DNA from: Oscarella lobularis
Lineage: Eukaryota; Porifera; Homoscleromorpha; Homosclerophorida; Oscarellidae
Length of the DNA stretch: 64,000 nucleotides
Assembly: GCF_947507565.1 (NCBI RefSeq)
Contig: NC_089192.1
Coordinates: 1,794,690 to 1,858,689, forward strand
Direction of reading: 5' to 3'
Below the pieces are notes generated by a model. The model was not told the DNA's origin. It worked only from the letters and a program-made list of their open reading frames with translations, and did no database searches. Shown here in pieces: positions 1 to 10,831 of the stretch (the first letter of the stretch is position 1; each line of letters starts with the position of its first letter). The position numbers and the translations under genes were made by a program.

Positions 1-436
1 CGCCCTGACGCTGCTTCGCTTTGGAGGACCACGAAGCTTCTTTCTCTTCGCCGGATGTCGTCCAGGCTTCGAGAGTTTGCAGTGGAGATCGCAAATATAG
101 CACGATCCGTCGAAATGCTGAGGCTAAGAGCTGACGACGTTCTGCGTCGATCGGTACATGCATTCGACCCGCTTTTGCCACTTTGTGACGAGCAGTCACG
201 TCAATGCAACTCTCGCACAGCTTGGACGGATGCAACTAGGAAGAGTCGTTCGCGATGTCGATCAAAAAGGCCTCTTTGATGGCTGTCGCGCATTCATGCA
301 GCGCAATCTTTCGTTCTTCTCGCACGCGGCAAAATCAGCTTTGAGCAAACGCGACACTGTAGTGTACGTGCATATATACGGGACCGGTAGTGGAGGTTAC
401 ATCATAATAAAGACATCGTGCTCACCAGATCTTACG

Positions 437-451
437 TGGTGTCAGGAGTGG
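437..451 (+). other. Primer-binding site complementary to tRNA-Leu 3' end
   Basis: TGGTGTCAGGAGTGG directly follows the LTR-like sequence. It is the reverse complement of the conserved 3' terminus of animal tRNA-Leu (CCACTCCTGACA plus CCA). Its place just before the gag start (452) is where a reverse-transcriptase primer site is expected. Confidence 0.8.
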
Positions 452-1331
452 ATGGCTACAGCGCTGAATTTGCAAGGTTTACCTCCACCGATGCCCGCGG
501 ACGGTGATTTAGCGGGTGCTTGGCGGAAATGGAAGAAAAGATTCATGATTTACCTCAAGGCAACCCGACAAGCGGGAGACGATACGCCGGACGATATCAA
601 AACGTCTGTGCTCCTGCATGCTACTGGTGACGACGGGCAAGAGGCTTTCGAGACGTTCGACTTCGCAGATGAAGAGGAAAAGGAGAAATTCGCACCCGTC
701 CTCGAGAAATTTGAGAAATATTATATCCCCAAGACTAATCTGACATGCGAAAGATATCGATTCTTAACGCGAAATCAGGAAATCGGCGAAACGGTCGACA
801 AATACGTGACAGACTTGCGTAAGCTCGCACAAACGTGCGAGTTTGGAACGATACGGGACTCGTTGATCCGTGACAGATTGGTTTTGGGGCTTCGGGACCA
901 CAGGGTAACAAAAAGACTCCTCTCGGCAGGTGATCCCAACCTTGACAAGGCTTTCGAAATATGTCGCTCAGAAGAGATGGCGGTGGCACAAACGAAGAGA
1001 ATGGACGACGTCGAAAGGAAAGCGAACGTGGACGCAGTGGTCACAGCGCGAGGTGAAGATGAGCTCGAAACGATATCTGCGGTACAGAGGCAACAGGACA
1101 GTAGACAAAGTGGGAAGAAGGAATGTACACGATGTGGGCGAAAGCATGCTTTCCGGAAGTGTCCTGCGTGGGGAAACGTGTTTGAAATGTCAAGGGACGA
1201 ATCATTTTGCACACGTGTGTCGCACAAAAACGGTGAACTCAGTGATGCAGGAAAAAGGATGCGAACAAAAGGGAAATCTGAAGGATGCGATCCAGCCCCA
1301 GCAGGAGACCAGAGAGAGAGAGCTCAAGTAA
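452..1331 (+). pseudogene. Retrotransposon gag, Ty3/gypsy-like, frameshifted
   Basis: The reading frame from ATG 452 encodes a retrotransposon capsid-like region (tryptophan-rich start AWRKWKKRF; segment RYRFLTRNQEIGETVDKYV; LVLGLRD motif), then a first zinc knuckle CTRCGRKHAFRKC. A second, canonical CX2CX4HX4C knuckle (CLKCQGTNHFAHVC) is read in another frame. Copy 2 has two more bases between the knuckles at the matching place, so copy 1 is frameshifted near 1170-1180. Gag packages element RNA. The family is assigned from the knuckles and the neighbouring primer site; the copy is not functional by itself. Confidence 0.8.
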
Positions 1332-1707
1332 CAACCGCGGAAAGGAAGTATAGAGACTGAGAGAGTGGGAGTCAAGCAAGCCTATGACTCATAATAAAAG
1401 GCATATGGATAGTATAGACACTAAAAAGCAACTTGGCCCTAAAGATTGCACCTAACAAATTGCTAGCTAGAATATCGGCATCAGGAGGACCTTGGTTAAA
1501 ATTTGGGGAAGTTCAAAGATGAACTGCGAAACCGGAAATTTATTAATTAGTAACGTCATACGCGAGGAAGCCATTCTTATCCGAATGACGTATTTACAAA
1601 GGGTGAGGATATCCGATTTGGCAAGGTTCGCTTCCGGCAGAGCAGTACTTAAGGACGCACTCAATTGCCTAATGCCTAAAGAACAAGACATAGAAATCAG
1701 ATCATCA

Positions 1708-2242
1708 ATGACGAGCCAGATGCTTGTGGCTGCACTCTTTGCCTGCTCTCTGCTACTTTCGTCCTACGCAAGTCCTCACCGAAAAAGTACTTCATCGTTT
1801 TCAATTCCCCTTGCGCCAAGAACAGTAGTTATAAATCGATCAGGAAGAGATACTGACTATCCAATAGGAACTCTGTCTAATCGCCTTCATTCGCAGCAGC
1901 GCAACACCGTAAGACATTTCAACACTTATACCTCCTATTCAGTCGTACTATATGTGACTCTGTCATAGGCTAAACTACGACGCCGTCGCATGTCATTTTC
2001 TTGCTCTCCGCTTTTATGTTCTCATTTTGCCTTTTGTCACAACTGCTTAGGAAGCGGAAGGTGAATTTGATACCGAAGACTTTAGCTGGCATTTTTTTCC
2101 TTTTTGCACTTGTTCTGTGCGTGAAACATTAATAACGGTTATAAACCTAAGTACAATCTTTGAACATTCACTTTCCGGTTTGTGCACTGCCGGGACACCA
2201 AAAAAGACACCTCAAAAATCTAGGAGTCTGGACATTGTATAA
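1708..2242 (+). CDS. Small secreted protein, two exons (copy A)
   Basis: ATG 1708 opens a signal peptide (MTSQMLVAALFACSLLLSSY, cleavage likely after ASA/YAS) followed by a basic, Ser-rich stretch. Exon 1 ends at 1908 before GTAAGA, in phase 0. A good acceptor (CTGCTTAG) at 2041-2050 opens exon 2 at 2051, beginning EAEGEFDTEDFSWHF and ending at the TAA at 2240-2242. The family is not recognised. The first 67 codons are nearly identical in copy B (46147). The C-terminal tail depends on a T homopolymer whose length differs between copies, so the true C terminus is uncertain. An exported peptide or peptide precursor is inferred from the signal peptide only. Confidence 0.6.
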
Positions 2243-2689
2243 CTCGTCGGTATCGTCTTTTAGCCTTCACTAGACAATCATAGTATAAACGTATTTTCTT
2301 ATCCTATTTCTTACGATTTTGCGTCGCTCCGATTGAAGGCGATTCACATGTTCCTTAATCAGATTGCTGTCATCGTAATCAAATTGAAGTTTCTCCTACT
2401 GGTAACCTTACGTGTGAAATGGGCTCCGCTCTTGCCAAAGGAATAAGATGCCAATTTGGCTCGCTCTCAATCGTACTTGCGTATATTGAAAGTGAAAGAC
2501 AAAAGACAAAGAAAGCGACTCTCATTTAGCCGTTTCGCCATGATTGCGGAAAAGTTCTTCGGTACAGGGGATTAGGATCGAACAGAACTGACACAGAATA
2601 CACAACCGGAATTTAACCTAACCGCAGTCTTTCGCCTCCCCAATTACCTGCTGTGGCTAGCGGAAGTTAATGCCGCCGCGATTACGTCA

Positions 2690-2780
2690 CGTGGAAGAGA
2701 ATCACTTCCTCGGATGTGAATCACTTTCTCGGATGTGAATCACTTTCTCGGATGTGAATCACTTCCTCGGATGTGAAGAC
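2690..2780 (+). repeat. Short tandem repeat, about four 19-nt units
   Basis: The motif (A)TCACTTCCTCGGATGTGA, with CTTTC variants, is repeated four times head to tail. Unit B has one copy at 47100-47118. Instead, B has a 30-nt duplication just downstream (47120-47147 and 47150-47177). Confidence 0.9.
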
Positions 2781-3363
2781 ACAACTTTCTGTTTATGTAT
2801 ACCCTGGCGTCATTCACGTCAATGATACAGATGGAGTGATAGCATCAACGGCAAGTCACCATTCCATGTACGACGAAAGGATATTGGTCACGCGACGCCA
2901 ATCGCTCGCAGGCAAAGTAGCGCACGGGCGGGGGAAGAGATGAGGGGAGAGACCGATGCCATGTGGTGGAGGCAAAGCTCCCACGTACGTGCGCGACGCC
3001 CATTCGTCTGTGCACGCAAATGCTAGTTCATACTTTTTCGTAGCAATACCTATAGTTTCGAATGTTGGAAACTGAACGAAGGTACCACTGAAGAAATTTT
3101 AGCAGAAAGTCTTCAGCACAGAAGGCTAGCGAAAAGATTGGGCACCATGCAGTGAGCTAGTAGTGAGTACCTTTAGTTTCAACTAAGTTTTGGCTATAAA
3201 CGGCAAGTGCTAACAACTAAAAAGAACGGGCTAGAAAGACGAACTAAGGCTCACAATTACGGGATCGAACAAGAGTTGCGAGTCGCTTTGCTGTGACACC
3301 CAATGAAAAGCCGACCCCGCAAATTAAATAAACAGGGTAGCCAATCAACTGCGTCAAAGCATA

Positions 3364-3394
3364 GGAAAGGTTCCCCCGAAAGGGGACCCTTTCC
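3364..3394. repeat. Small GC-rich hairpin
   Basis: GGAAAGGTTCCCC and GGGGACCCTTTCC face each other across a short loop with one mismatch. Unit B keeps a hairpin here (around 47733-47761) although its bases differ, which hints at a retained fold. No function is assigned. Confidence 0.6.
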
Positions 3395-3517
3395 TTTAGT
3401 AATGCGAATAACGGTATCGTCTCGGCATACATGCACGTAAATGCACGCAAAAGACCTGATCAGTCGCAATAGGTTGAACGAAACGATCGTTATCGAGACG
3501 ATCGTGCGAGAATTGCG

Positions 3518-3899
3518 CTATAGGGCATATTCACGGACGGCTTTGCGCGCGTTAGTATGTGGCAAAAACATAGGCTCACTCGTATTCCCCCACCCACAAA
3601 TACCTTCGTTCAAGCGAAAATAAAGCTAATATGCCAATTTTATTAAAATGACAGTTTAGTGACTGTACGAAATGTAGTCTGGCAAAAAACCGAAAATCGG
3701 GGCCTCCTTTCCCCTTTTGTGGATATTAGCGATTCGACTCGCTGTAGGCACAACCTCTCCATCGAAACAGCTAAGTAATCCTCGAATAACTAAAATGGCT
3801 ATAGAGGTTTATCGTAACATGCAGCGCGATGGTCTTTTTTCGCGTGCCACACACTCCGCGAAAGCCCCGGAAGCCCCGCCCCGTGAATATGCCCTATAG
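3518..3899. mobile_element. MITE with 19-bp terminal inverted repeats
   Basis: CTATAGGGCATATTCACGG at 3518-3536 is exactly inverted at 3881-3899. The TA dinucleotides at both edges fit a TA target-site duplication, as in Tc1/mariner-type elements. The 382-bp body has no transposase. It lies inside the block missing from unit B. Confidence 0.75.
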
Positions 3900-4328
3900 A
3901 AACGGTCTACGACCCCTGGTCCACCAAACAAGATATAAAGTACCTAAATCGCTGCAGAAACTGCCCGTTGGAGCGATAGCTTCGTCAAAAGAGGCTAGAA
4001 ACGGACGAAGTTCACTCTTATCCGGGTATCTACTTTTCAAAATGGCCGACGCTCGTTCAAAAAATCGCTCCATTGCTCTGTTCGTTTTCGCATCTTTAGG
4101 GTGTCGCTTGCTTTAACGGTCTTTTTAGGACGTTTGATCGACTTTCTGAACTCGTGCGCGTGGCGAGAGACAACGAAATGAAAGGAAAAGAGTGAAATGG
4201 ACGAATCATGTCTGAATTCGATCGCGCGAGACGACGAATCGCCGCGAAGAACGTCAGGCTAGACATTCTAAACGACTTCGGTCTTCTGGACCTCGGCTGA
4301 TGCGACCCAGATAATACTTTACCAATCG

Positions 4329-4396
4329 TGACGTCACTAAAGTAGGGCGGAGAAAGCCGCATTGGATCACGTGCAGAAGCAGGGATGCATATAAAT
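4329..4396 (+). promoter_or_regulatory. Conserved promoter of the peptide-precursor gene (copy A)
   Basis: A palindromic CRE-like TGACGTCA (4329-4336), a CACGTG E-box (4368-4373) and a TATA box TATAAAT (4390-4396) lie upstream of ATG 4467. The same three motifs in the same order occur in copy C (60172-60238). Copy B lacks the whole block. Motif identities are by sequence; factor binding is inference. Confidence 0.7.
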
Positions 4397-4466
4397 TGGC
4401 AAGTGTATAGAAAATCAAGGTCAGTTGGCTTCGACCATTGCTCGGAATTGACTACTAAGGGAGCAT

Positions 4467-5485
4467 ATGTCTACCCAAGTGAATATCGCTCTTATTATCG
4501 CCGTTATAGGTATGCATGCCGTCAAAGGTATGCATTCTAGTTTCGCGTAGCATGTAGAGTACATGTGTTCCCGCCTTACTAAACTCGTATAGCTGATGGC
4601 TAGTGTGCCTAGCCTAGCCTAAATGTCTCGGCCTTGTAGCCTACAAGGCCGAGACATTTAGGCTAGGCTATAGGCACATAAGAGTCACGGTGCACGAGCA
4701 GCATCCTTTTCGGCTTTAAGAAAACATTACTAAATGCAAAAAGATATATAAGTGCCACTTAGGTTCTAACGAAATTAGCGCGCCATTTTAAACGTCCTAA
4801 GAGTTCAAACGCTTTTGAAACTTTATCAGAGAATTCCGTAGCTTTGCAAATCGCAAGCGCGACGCATGACGCAATAGAAGGAATAGAATATCAGCGATTT
4901 TTCAAAGATAACGATCTTGCGTAATTGCCCATCCCTAACGCGGCTATAGGAAATGTTTGGGACGAACAGAGCGCAAACTTTGAAATGACAGATACGGACG
5001 TGAACGACAATGTACAGATCGAAACTTTCATCCGATTGAAAGAACTCGGCTTCAACGTCACCGTCATTATCGGCGCCATCCTGAGAAACGACGGAACGAG
5101 AGAAAACATTCAGAAACTTATCTACAAAAGAGAAAGCACACACGATTCTTTCATAGAACATCTCACTGAGCTGCATGAAGAATTACCGGAAATCGTTACC
5201 GAAGCGAAAGTGAAACTGATGATCGAGAGAAGGAATAAAAATCCTCTATCCTATACTGATGAAAACGCTCTTGTCGCACCGAAGAACCTTCTTCTGAAAA
5301 TTAAATTCGATCTCGATCCGTCGCAAGATCTCGAGTTCGTTTTTGCTCGTAGTGAGAACAAGGGTGACAGACGCAAGCGTGCATGGTGGACCAGCAAGGC
5401 AAAACGAGTTCACGCTTCCATTGCTGTAGGCGTCGGCAAATCTTTCGGAGAATTCATCGATGGTGTTGTGGGAAGGAAGAAATAA
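4467..5485 (+). CDS. Secreted antimicrobial-peptide-like precursor (copy A)
   Basis: Exon 1 (4467-4527) encodes a signal peptide, MSTQVNIALIIAVIGMHAVK. It splices in phase 1 at AAAG|GTATGC to exon 2 (4950-5485) after acceptor CTATAG. The protein is about 198 residues: signal peptide, an acidic propeptide of about 140 residues, a furin-type site RRKR, then a 34-residue cationic tail starting AWWTSKAKRV and ending GVVGRKK. The Gly-Arg-Lys-Lys end is a classic C-terminal amidation and dibasic trimming signal. This layout is that of host-defence peptide precursors. No named family is recognised in the propeptide, so antimicrobial activity is inference. Confidence 0.7.
4610..4670. repeat. 30-bp near-perfect palindrome in the intron of the peptide gene
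   Basis: 4611-4639 is exactly complementary to 4641-4669 around a single central base (4640), and one more pair extends it. The corresponding intron in copy C lacks the hairpin and keeps only an AGGCTAGGC-like stub. Confidence 0.95.
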
Positions 5486-5784
5486 CTTAAGCACTACATT
5501 GAATGAAGCTAGTGACCCTGCGATGCTGAGCTGAAGTTTGTCTGCATGTTTGTTCAATGCAAGTTGTGCCTTCCATATATGCGAATGCGGCCCCTTACAC
5601 ACACAGTACTGCCCTCATTCGCAATGCCATGATATTCATCGCAAGGACATGCAACTGATAAATTGACCTTTTAGCGTATGACGTTCTACATATATTTATT
5701 GCTGTCCGCTTTTGCGCCACACTCCGTCTATCTCTCTCCATTAAGCCGGGGGAACAAACGTTTTATTTATTGTATATATAGGAC

Positions 5785-6255
5785 GCCCGCGGAGCAAAGT
5801 CCAAAGTATTTTGTACACGATCATCTTAGTACAGAAGGAGCGCTTCGATGTGAATGGAATTCATGTTGTCATCTGTATATTTCTGGGAAGTCCTGTTAGA
5901 ATGCTATATCCACAAGGATGCCTCTAAAGCAGCCGATGGCACGTCTCCGCCTGAATACAACAGCAACTGTGCGTCAAATTCGCGAGGCATTGCATGCGAT
6001 GAAACGATCTAAAGCCGGTAATTTTCAAATGGTTGATGTGCCAAACCAAAACACCGTTCCCGTAACTATACGGCTGGATAGGAAGTTTCTGTGAAACTGC
6101 AATCTATTTCAAGGATGTGCACAATACTTACGAGAAACCAGGAAAATGTACATGAGACAGGATGAACAGGAGACATATGAAACTTACTCTTTTGCTCGAA
6201 TGCATGAGTGTGAGAACGATAGAGTCTGCTCGGCACCGGAAACATACAAATATAT
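5785..6255 (+). pseudogene. Decayed EGF-like exons (unit A)
   Basis: Translation in mixed frames gives EGF-like signatures broken by stops and shifts: TEGALRCEWNS (5840s), YGWIGSFCETAI and PGKCT (6080-6150), and ECENDRVCSAPE (6210-6240). The better preserved unit C has CNYGWRGTSCETAICFQGC, then PGNCTCEREWTG, then NECENEGVCSAPK, which is the EGF cysteine pattern. The exons look like the remains of an EGF-repeat gene carried along in each duplication; none is open. Confidence 0.65.
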
Positions 6256-6820
6256 TGACTCATTCAAAGTAGCGTCTTTCTCGTCACAACCAACTGATCG
6301 TATTGCGATGCCTTTTTTAGCCTTAGCATAGTTTCCCTAAAGCACAACTTTATATTTCTTCATAGATTGAACTAGGAGCAAGGATATCATCATATTCATG
6401 GCCATATTCAAAGGAGGAGGCAAAATAGGTTAGGATTCCCTTCTGGTAAATGAACTGGAGCATCTGACTTCAAACAAGGAACTGTTCAAAATATGAAAAG
6501 AATTTGTGCCTATACATGATTTCCAAACTGAAAGTAGTGAAACGTCGTGAGATGACAACTTCAAACGTCGACACAAAACCTACATGAGCTACATATCTGT
6601 ACTATATAATTGAGGAGATCGACGACTGGACGTAGTGCCTTCAAATCCGTCGGATGAAGACTTCGATTCATTATTAAATGTATATACACCTATAAAGGAA
6701 ATAGAAATCTATGTTACCATGTAGAGATCGATCGATCGATCTCACCGTGACGGATATTTTCTATCGACAATAATTCACGCGGTGCAGCATCACGTACATC
6801 GACGCCGAGAAAATAGCAGA

Positions 6821-7033
6821 CACGAGAGATGGGATCCCGCACAGCGGCCTGCAACAATTCGTTCCAACGGCTTGGACAAAGAGATTTGCTGGTAAACTGA
6901 TTTGCTTTCCGAACGCCGACCAGCGATCGAGACCTCCAGCGAGAGTAGCTAGAGACTGAGTACATGCAGCTTCCCGACTGAATCACGTTATACGGGACTC
7001 AAGAGTACTTTATCCGGGACAGCACTTTTAAAC
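6821..7033. other. Intergenic stretch, no recognised gene
   Basis: This lies between the end of duplication unit A and the LRR/Death pseudogene. A 90-codon minus-strand frame (6714-6986) is open, but it overlaps the repeat edge and shows no recognisable domain. I see nothing firm here. Confidence 0.5.
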
Positions 7034-9322
7034 ATGGCGCAGCGTCTTTCCGCCGAAATCGTCTCTCCCAGACACGCGAAATCGTTTCGATCCCGGCGAA
7101 TTTTCCTCTGCCATCGACTGCAGAGAGTAGATCCTAGTGTCATCGCCGAAAACTCTTCCATTCGTCATGGCTGATCAGTTAGCCGAAGATTTGGCCAAGA
7201 GAGGAAAGCTGACGTCAGCCATTCTGCAGCTACTAATGCAATCTACACTAACGCGCCTCAATCTGATGTGTCTTCGTTCGATCGACGACGAACCGAAATT
7301 CCTCTCCCAGTTGGCTAATCAGCGTCACGTGGTCGACATCGACTTGTCTTTCAGCCCTTGTTTGGGCCAGCTGTCGGTTCCGTTTGTGCGAGCTCTTTCG
7401 TCATCTTGTAAGGAGACTCTTATGTCGTTTTCGGCGAGCTATGTGCGAAATCTTGGCATTGAGGACCTACGGAACTTTACGCGTCTTCGTCATCTTGACG
7501 TCAGCTTTACGCGGGTTTCAATGAAAACCATTCAAGATTTGTGCGGTTGCTTGAAGGATCTTACTAGGCACAGACATGACTTGGCGTGAAGTTTTTGACG
7601 TCGCTTCGAAGCTGCCTCAACTGAAACATCTCGGAATGAATCATCTTCAAATTATGACGTACAACGAAGAGAGAGCGTTCTGCGACCCAGACATTAGAAC
7701 TGATTGGTTAACATCTTTTTTTTGACAACGTCAAAACACTGACGTCATTAGATATCCTTTGGCCGGGGAACTTATTTTGAAAGCGATGTGCTGGCTCTGA
7801 TAATGGATACGGTCCATATGAATGCTCCAAAGACTCTGACTCGTCTTGTAACGAGTGGGTGGGTTTCAGATCAAGTTTCCAGTGTTTATGATGCTGAAAA
7901 CTTTCCGTTTGAACTCGTCATTTTTCTCGCAAGTCGTCGAACACCACTTCATCGCTTAGTACTTTGGAAAGAATCAATTCTTGTCCGAGGTCTGATTTTG
8001 GATTCAGATTCGAATTGGGAAAGAGTACCCGTGAATGGGGCGCAGATAATTTTGTCAAGAGGGCTTTCACTTCTTTGTCTATCTAATGAAGTACTTCGAT
8101 CTTCTCTGTGACTATTATGGCTTTGATATGCAATCGAAGCAGTCGGATGATAGCACAGACTTTCTCCAGTTTCCCGAGGCAAAGGAAGCTACTGTGCTCG
8201 ACCATCTATCTGATTTCTTCATACCTTGTTTACTGAGAGATAGACATCATTTGGAATCGCAGAACGTTTTGTCAGACCTGAAAACCATTCCTCTTCATCT
8301 TTATTCGATTGATCATCGTGTACCTTCTCCGTTATTTTATCGTCTATTGACTCGTCTTACTCGACGTTTTCCTCGACTTACCGTGCTCTACAGAAACGTT
8401 GCCTATTTTCACGTCTATCCTGGTCACCGTTTGGAAATAACTCTTCGCCAGACGGATATTCAGTTTTGCGGCATGTCTTCACCAACAAAGAAATTGTTTT
8501 GCAACGTTTGTTCTGCCGTAAGAGAACACGTAATGTCTGAAGTTTCAAAGTCAAAGCAGCAGGGAATGCCTGGGTTAAATCTTCACCTTGGATTAATTCA
8601 AGATGGTGATTTTGTTTCACTGGAAGGATATCCGATCAAAACTAAGCAATTGTATGCAAAGGGAAAAGAAATTGCTTTTACCCCGAAGTTACTTGAGTGG
8701 TTTGGTGATTTATACGAGCAGGTAAATAATCAGTTACCAATTAACAGGTTGGATTGTTGTTCTCTATTTTCCTTAGGTTCCTTGCGTTAGAGATCTAAAT
8801 GTTAGTAAACCCATTAGCGATTTGATTGAGCCGGAATTGCATCCAGCAATAGCTAGAACTATACGACTTCTTGACGTTGAAGACAAGTTAGGTGATGACT
8901 GGAGATCACTCGGGCAAAAACTTCTTCGACGACCTCTAACAAATTTTGACACGTTTCTTCAAGCAGCTGGTGGTCCAACATTATTTGTTTTGAAAAGATG
9001 GCAACAACAAGAGGGGCGTAGAGCGACGATTGGCGCTCTGATCGAGAGTTTGAGCACTATTTATCGGAACGATGTTGCTGATATCATTTTGAAATACCTT
9101 GAAGTAAGACTCTATTCCTATCGAGATTGGCCTTTTGTCGATATTTGAGTTATAGTCTTGCGATACCGACGAAGCGCTGGAGGAGACGTCTGCTCGCAAG
9201 CCAAACCTATGTAGTACTACTCCAGTATTTGAAGAGCAGTTCTTTCTGAATGTTGTCTCTTTAGACGTTCACGTTGGTGGTAATACGGCTGAGAAAGGAG
9301 GGATTGTTTACGATTTTCGGTA
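7034..9322 (+). pseudogene. LRR (ZYG11-like) / COR / Death-domain gene, frame-disrupted
   Basis: ATG 7034 opens MAQRLS, as in the paralogue at 44880 (minus), but the frame is broken before 7137. The next frame gives leucine-rich ZYG11-like repeats (LTRLNLMCLRSID, LRHLDVSFTRVS). It is broken again near 7575, at a T-run near 7720, and near 8090. 8086-8790 is open and resembles a COR domain (MKYFDLLCDYYGF; PLFYRLLTRLTRRFP; FTPKLLEWFGDLYEQV). 8822-9106 is a Death domain (DDWRSLGQKLL ... GRRATIGALIESL), then a phase-consistent exon 9153-9322 ends with TAG. No Roc GTPase P-loop is seen. Probably an inactivated member of a Roco/NLR-like signalling family. Confidence 0.65.
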
Positions 9323-9852
9323 GGCATGCTGTTCGGCAGGATTGTTTATTTAATTTGTATCTTGAAGAAAAATCAATGTTTCTCTTAATTAATTGAACAA
9401 CGGATTGTACGACGCAAGGTGATTAAATTCATAGAATAGTCTGTTTCTTAACACCGTACCGGCTCTCATAGTGCGCCTCGAGCTCTATACTTTCAACTGC
9501 AGTTTGCTGTGGATTTTTATTCGACAGCAAGGCTTTATTGAAAAGTGAGCAATTTAAGCTATACCAGCGTTCCGTTCGATCATTCATGTGATGATTGATT
9601 GATTGTTACATTTATGCAATGTTCACATTCCGAATTCTATAGCGCCGTACGAGTGCGCAGCTGCCTCTTGCCACTCCAGCGTACACCGTTTTCTCGCGAG
9701 TCAGTTAGTTACTGGGCTTTCAGGCAATACATACATGTATAGGCGTACGGGAGAACGTTATTTCTAAATACAGTATTTATGTTTTCAGTAGCTATATCAG
9801 CTTTACCGCTTTCTCTTTGTTTACTTGGTTTTTGCTCTCATATGTTTTTGAA
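9323..9852. other. Intergenic, nothing recognised
   Basis: AT-rich sequence between the LRR/COR/Death pseudogene and the secreted-protein gene. I see no open reading frame, repeat or RNA signature that I can support. Confidence 0.5.
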
Positions 9853-10831
9853 ATGACATCTACCGTGACGTCCCTGTTGCTTGTGGTCATTGTGTCAAGG
9901 TATTGTTCGGCATCAGTTGACTGTGAAGGAGGCGTTTTTTTGTTGTGCCCTCATCGGGGCCTAGTGTTTGCCTTCCTTCCACTTGACGACTACATAGATC
10001 TTCAAAAAGGCGCAACTCCCGACGTGCAATCAGTAAGTTTTATAACTGTCGATCGTTTGATGCGACGGAATTCTTTCAACGTTTGACTTCTTTCAGACAG
10101 AAGCTCCTCCTCCAACGTCCGTCGCGTCGTCAACCCAGGTATAACTATAGTAGTCTTAGTGCAGTGGAAGGTGCTTTCCAATTGACAAACGATATAGAGC
10201 GTTTCCAATTCGGCACTGCTAGTTTACCGCTACATGTCTCCTCTTTGGCTCCAAAGTCACGCGAATTTTAAAGAGACGCCATCTTCGGTTTTGGCGCAAA
10301 CGATGGAGTTTGGCAGTGGAACAACGTTTCGCCATTTTTTAAAGTGGTTAGTATACGCACATGCGATGGGCTGGCTGGTAATATACCTTGTCAAAGGTCA
10401 AATTAATACAAGCCCGGGTTCTTAATGATAATATAGCCTACTCCATTCAGATGGCCTTCTTTTTTACGCCTATGAGCGATAGCGATCCCATCGTTCAAAT
10501 TTGCGACGGCAGTTTTTGCGCTGGTACTTGGTACTGGGATCCAAACATGGCGAGTGACTTCGGCGGCGTTGATTCAAGTGCCCAATGTAGTGGATCGCAT
10601 AGTAGCACCATCACTACACCAAACTCGCCTTCTACTAACTGGAGCATTCGCCTTGAAATTCATCCTAATTCTACGTCAGGAATTTTGTACGTTACCACAA
10701 AGTCATTAGCGCGTGTATACGATCAAAAATTGAAGCCAAGTCAAGGTCTTCTCTTAAAAGTGTGCAGAGATCACGGAGTCGAAACGTATCAGTTCCATTT
10801 GTTTGAATTGGCTTTGCATAAGAACAAATAA
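9853..10831 (+). CDS. Secreted protein, four exons, unrecognised family
   Basis: The model is 9853-10032, 10097-10138, 10198-10350 and 10451-10831, all phase 0, with GT-AG borders (GTAAGT, GTATAA, GTATAC donors) and introns of 59-100 nt. It gives about 251 residues. The start MTSTVTSLLLVVIVSRYCSA is a clear signal peptide. Next come a Cys-containing segment and a short Pro/Thr/Ser linker (TEAPPPTSVASSTQ). The C-terminal 125 residues contain four cysteines, a Ser/Thr-rich stretch and WSIRLEIHPNSTSG, suggesting an extracellular beta-rich domain. I do not recognise it. The third exon's acceptor (GATATAG) is the weakest part of the model. Confidence 0.55.

Larger units (their letters stand above)
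1..1342 (+). mobile_element. LTR retrotransposon fragment, 5' part (copy 1)
   Basis: The stretch around 355-436 (with an AATAAAG polyadenylation-like motif) recurs at 38641-38721 in front of a second gag, so it is the 3' end of an LTR. It is followed by a primer-binding site and a gag reading frame. Protease, reverse transcriptase and integrase are absent. The element stops abruptly near 1342, where segmental unit A begins. The left end lies outside the window or is not recognisable. Confidence 0.8.
1341..6820 (+). repeat. Segmental duplication unit A
   Basis: From the AAAGGAAGTATAGAGA block at 1341 to about 6820 this sequence aligns by eye with 45805-49626 (unit B), except for a 1.56-kb block (3413-4971) absent from B. 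From about 4270 to 6490 it also aligns with 60115-62300 (unit C). The unit carries two small secreted-peptide genes and decayed EGF-like exons. Its end (6595-6655) also appears inverted at 19174-19235, next to a scaffold gap. Confidence 0.9.

Noticed and set aside
2690-2780. CRISPR-like array
   Set aside because: Direct head-to-tail 19-mers without spacers, in a eukaryotic context; a simple tandem repeat.
6714-6986. 90-codon minus-strand frame
   Set aside because: Overlaps the end of duplication unit A, is not conserved in B, and has no domain.
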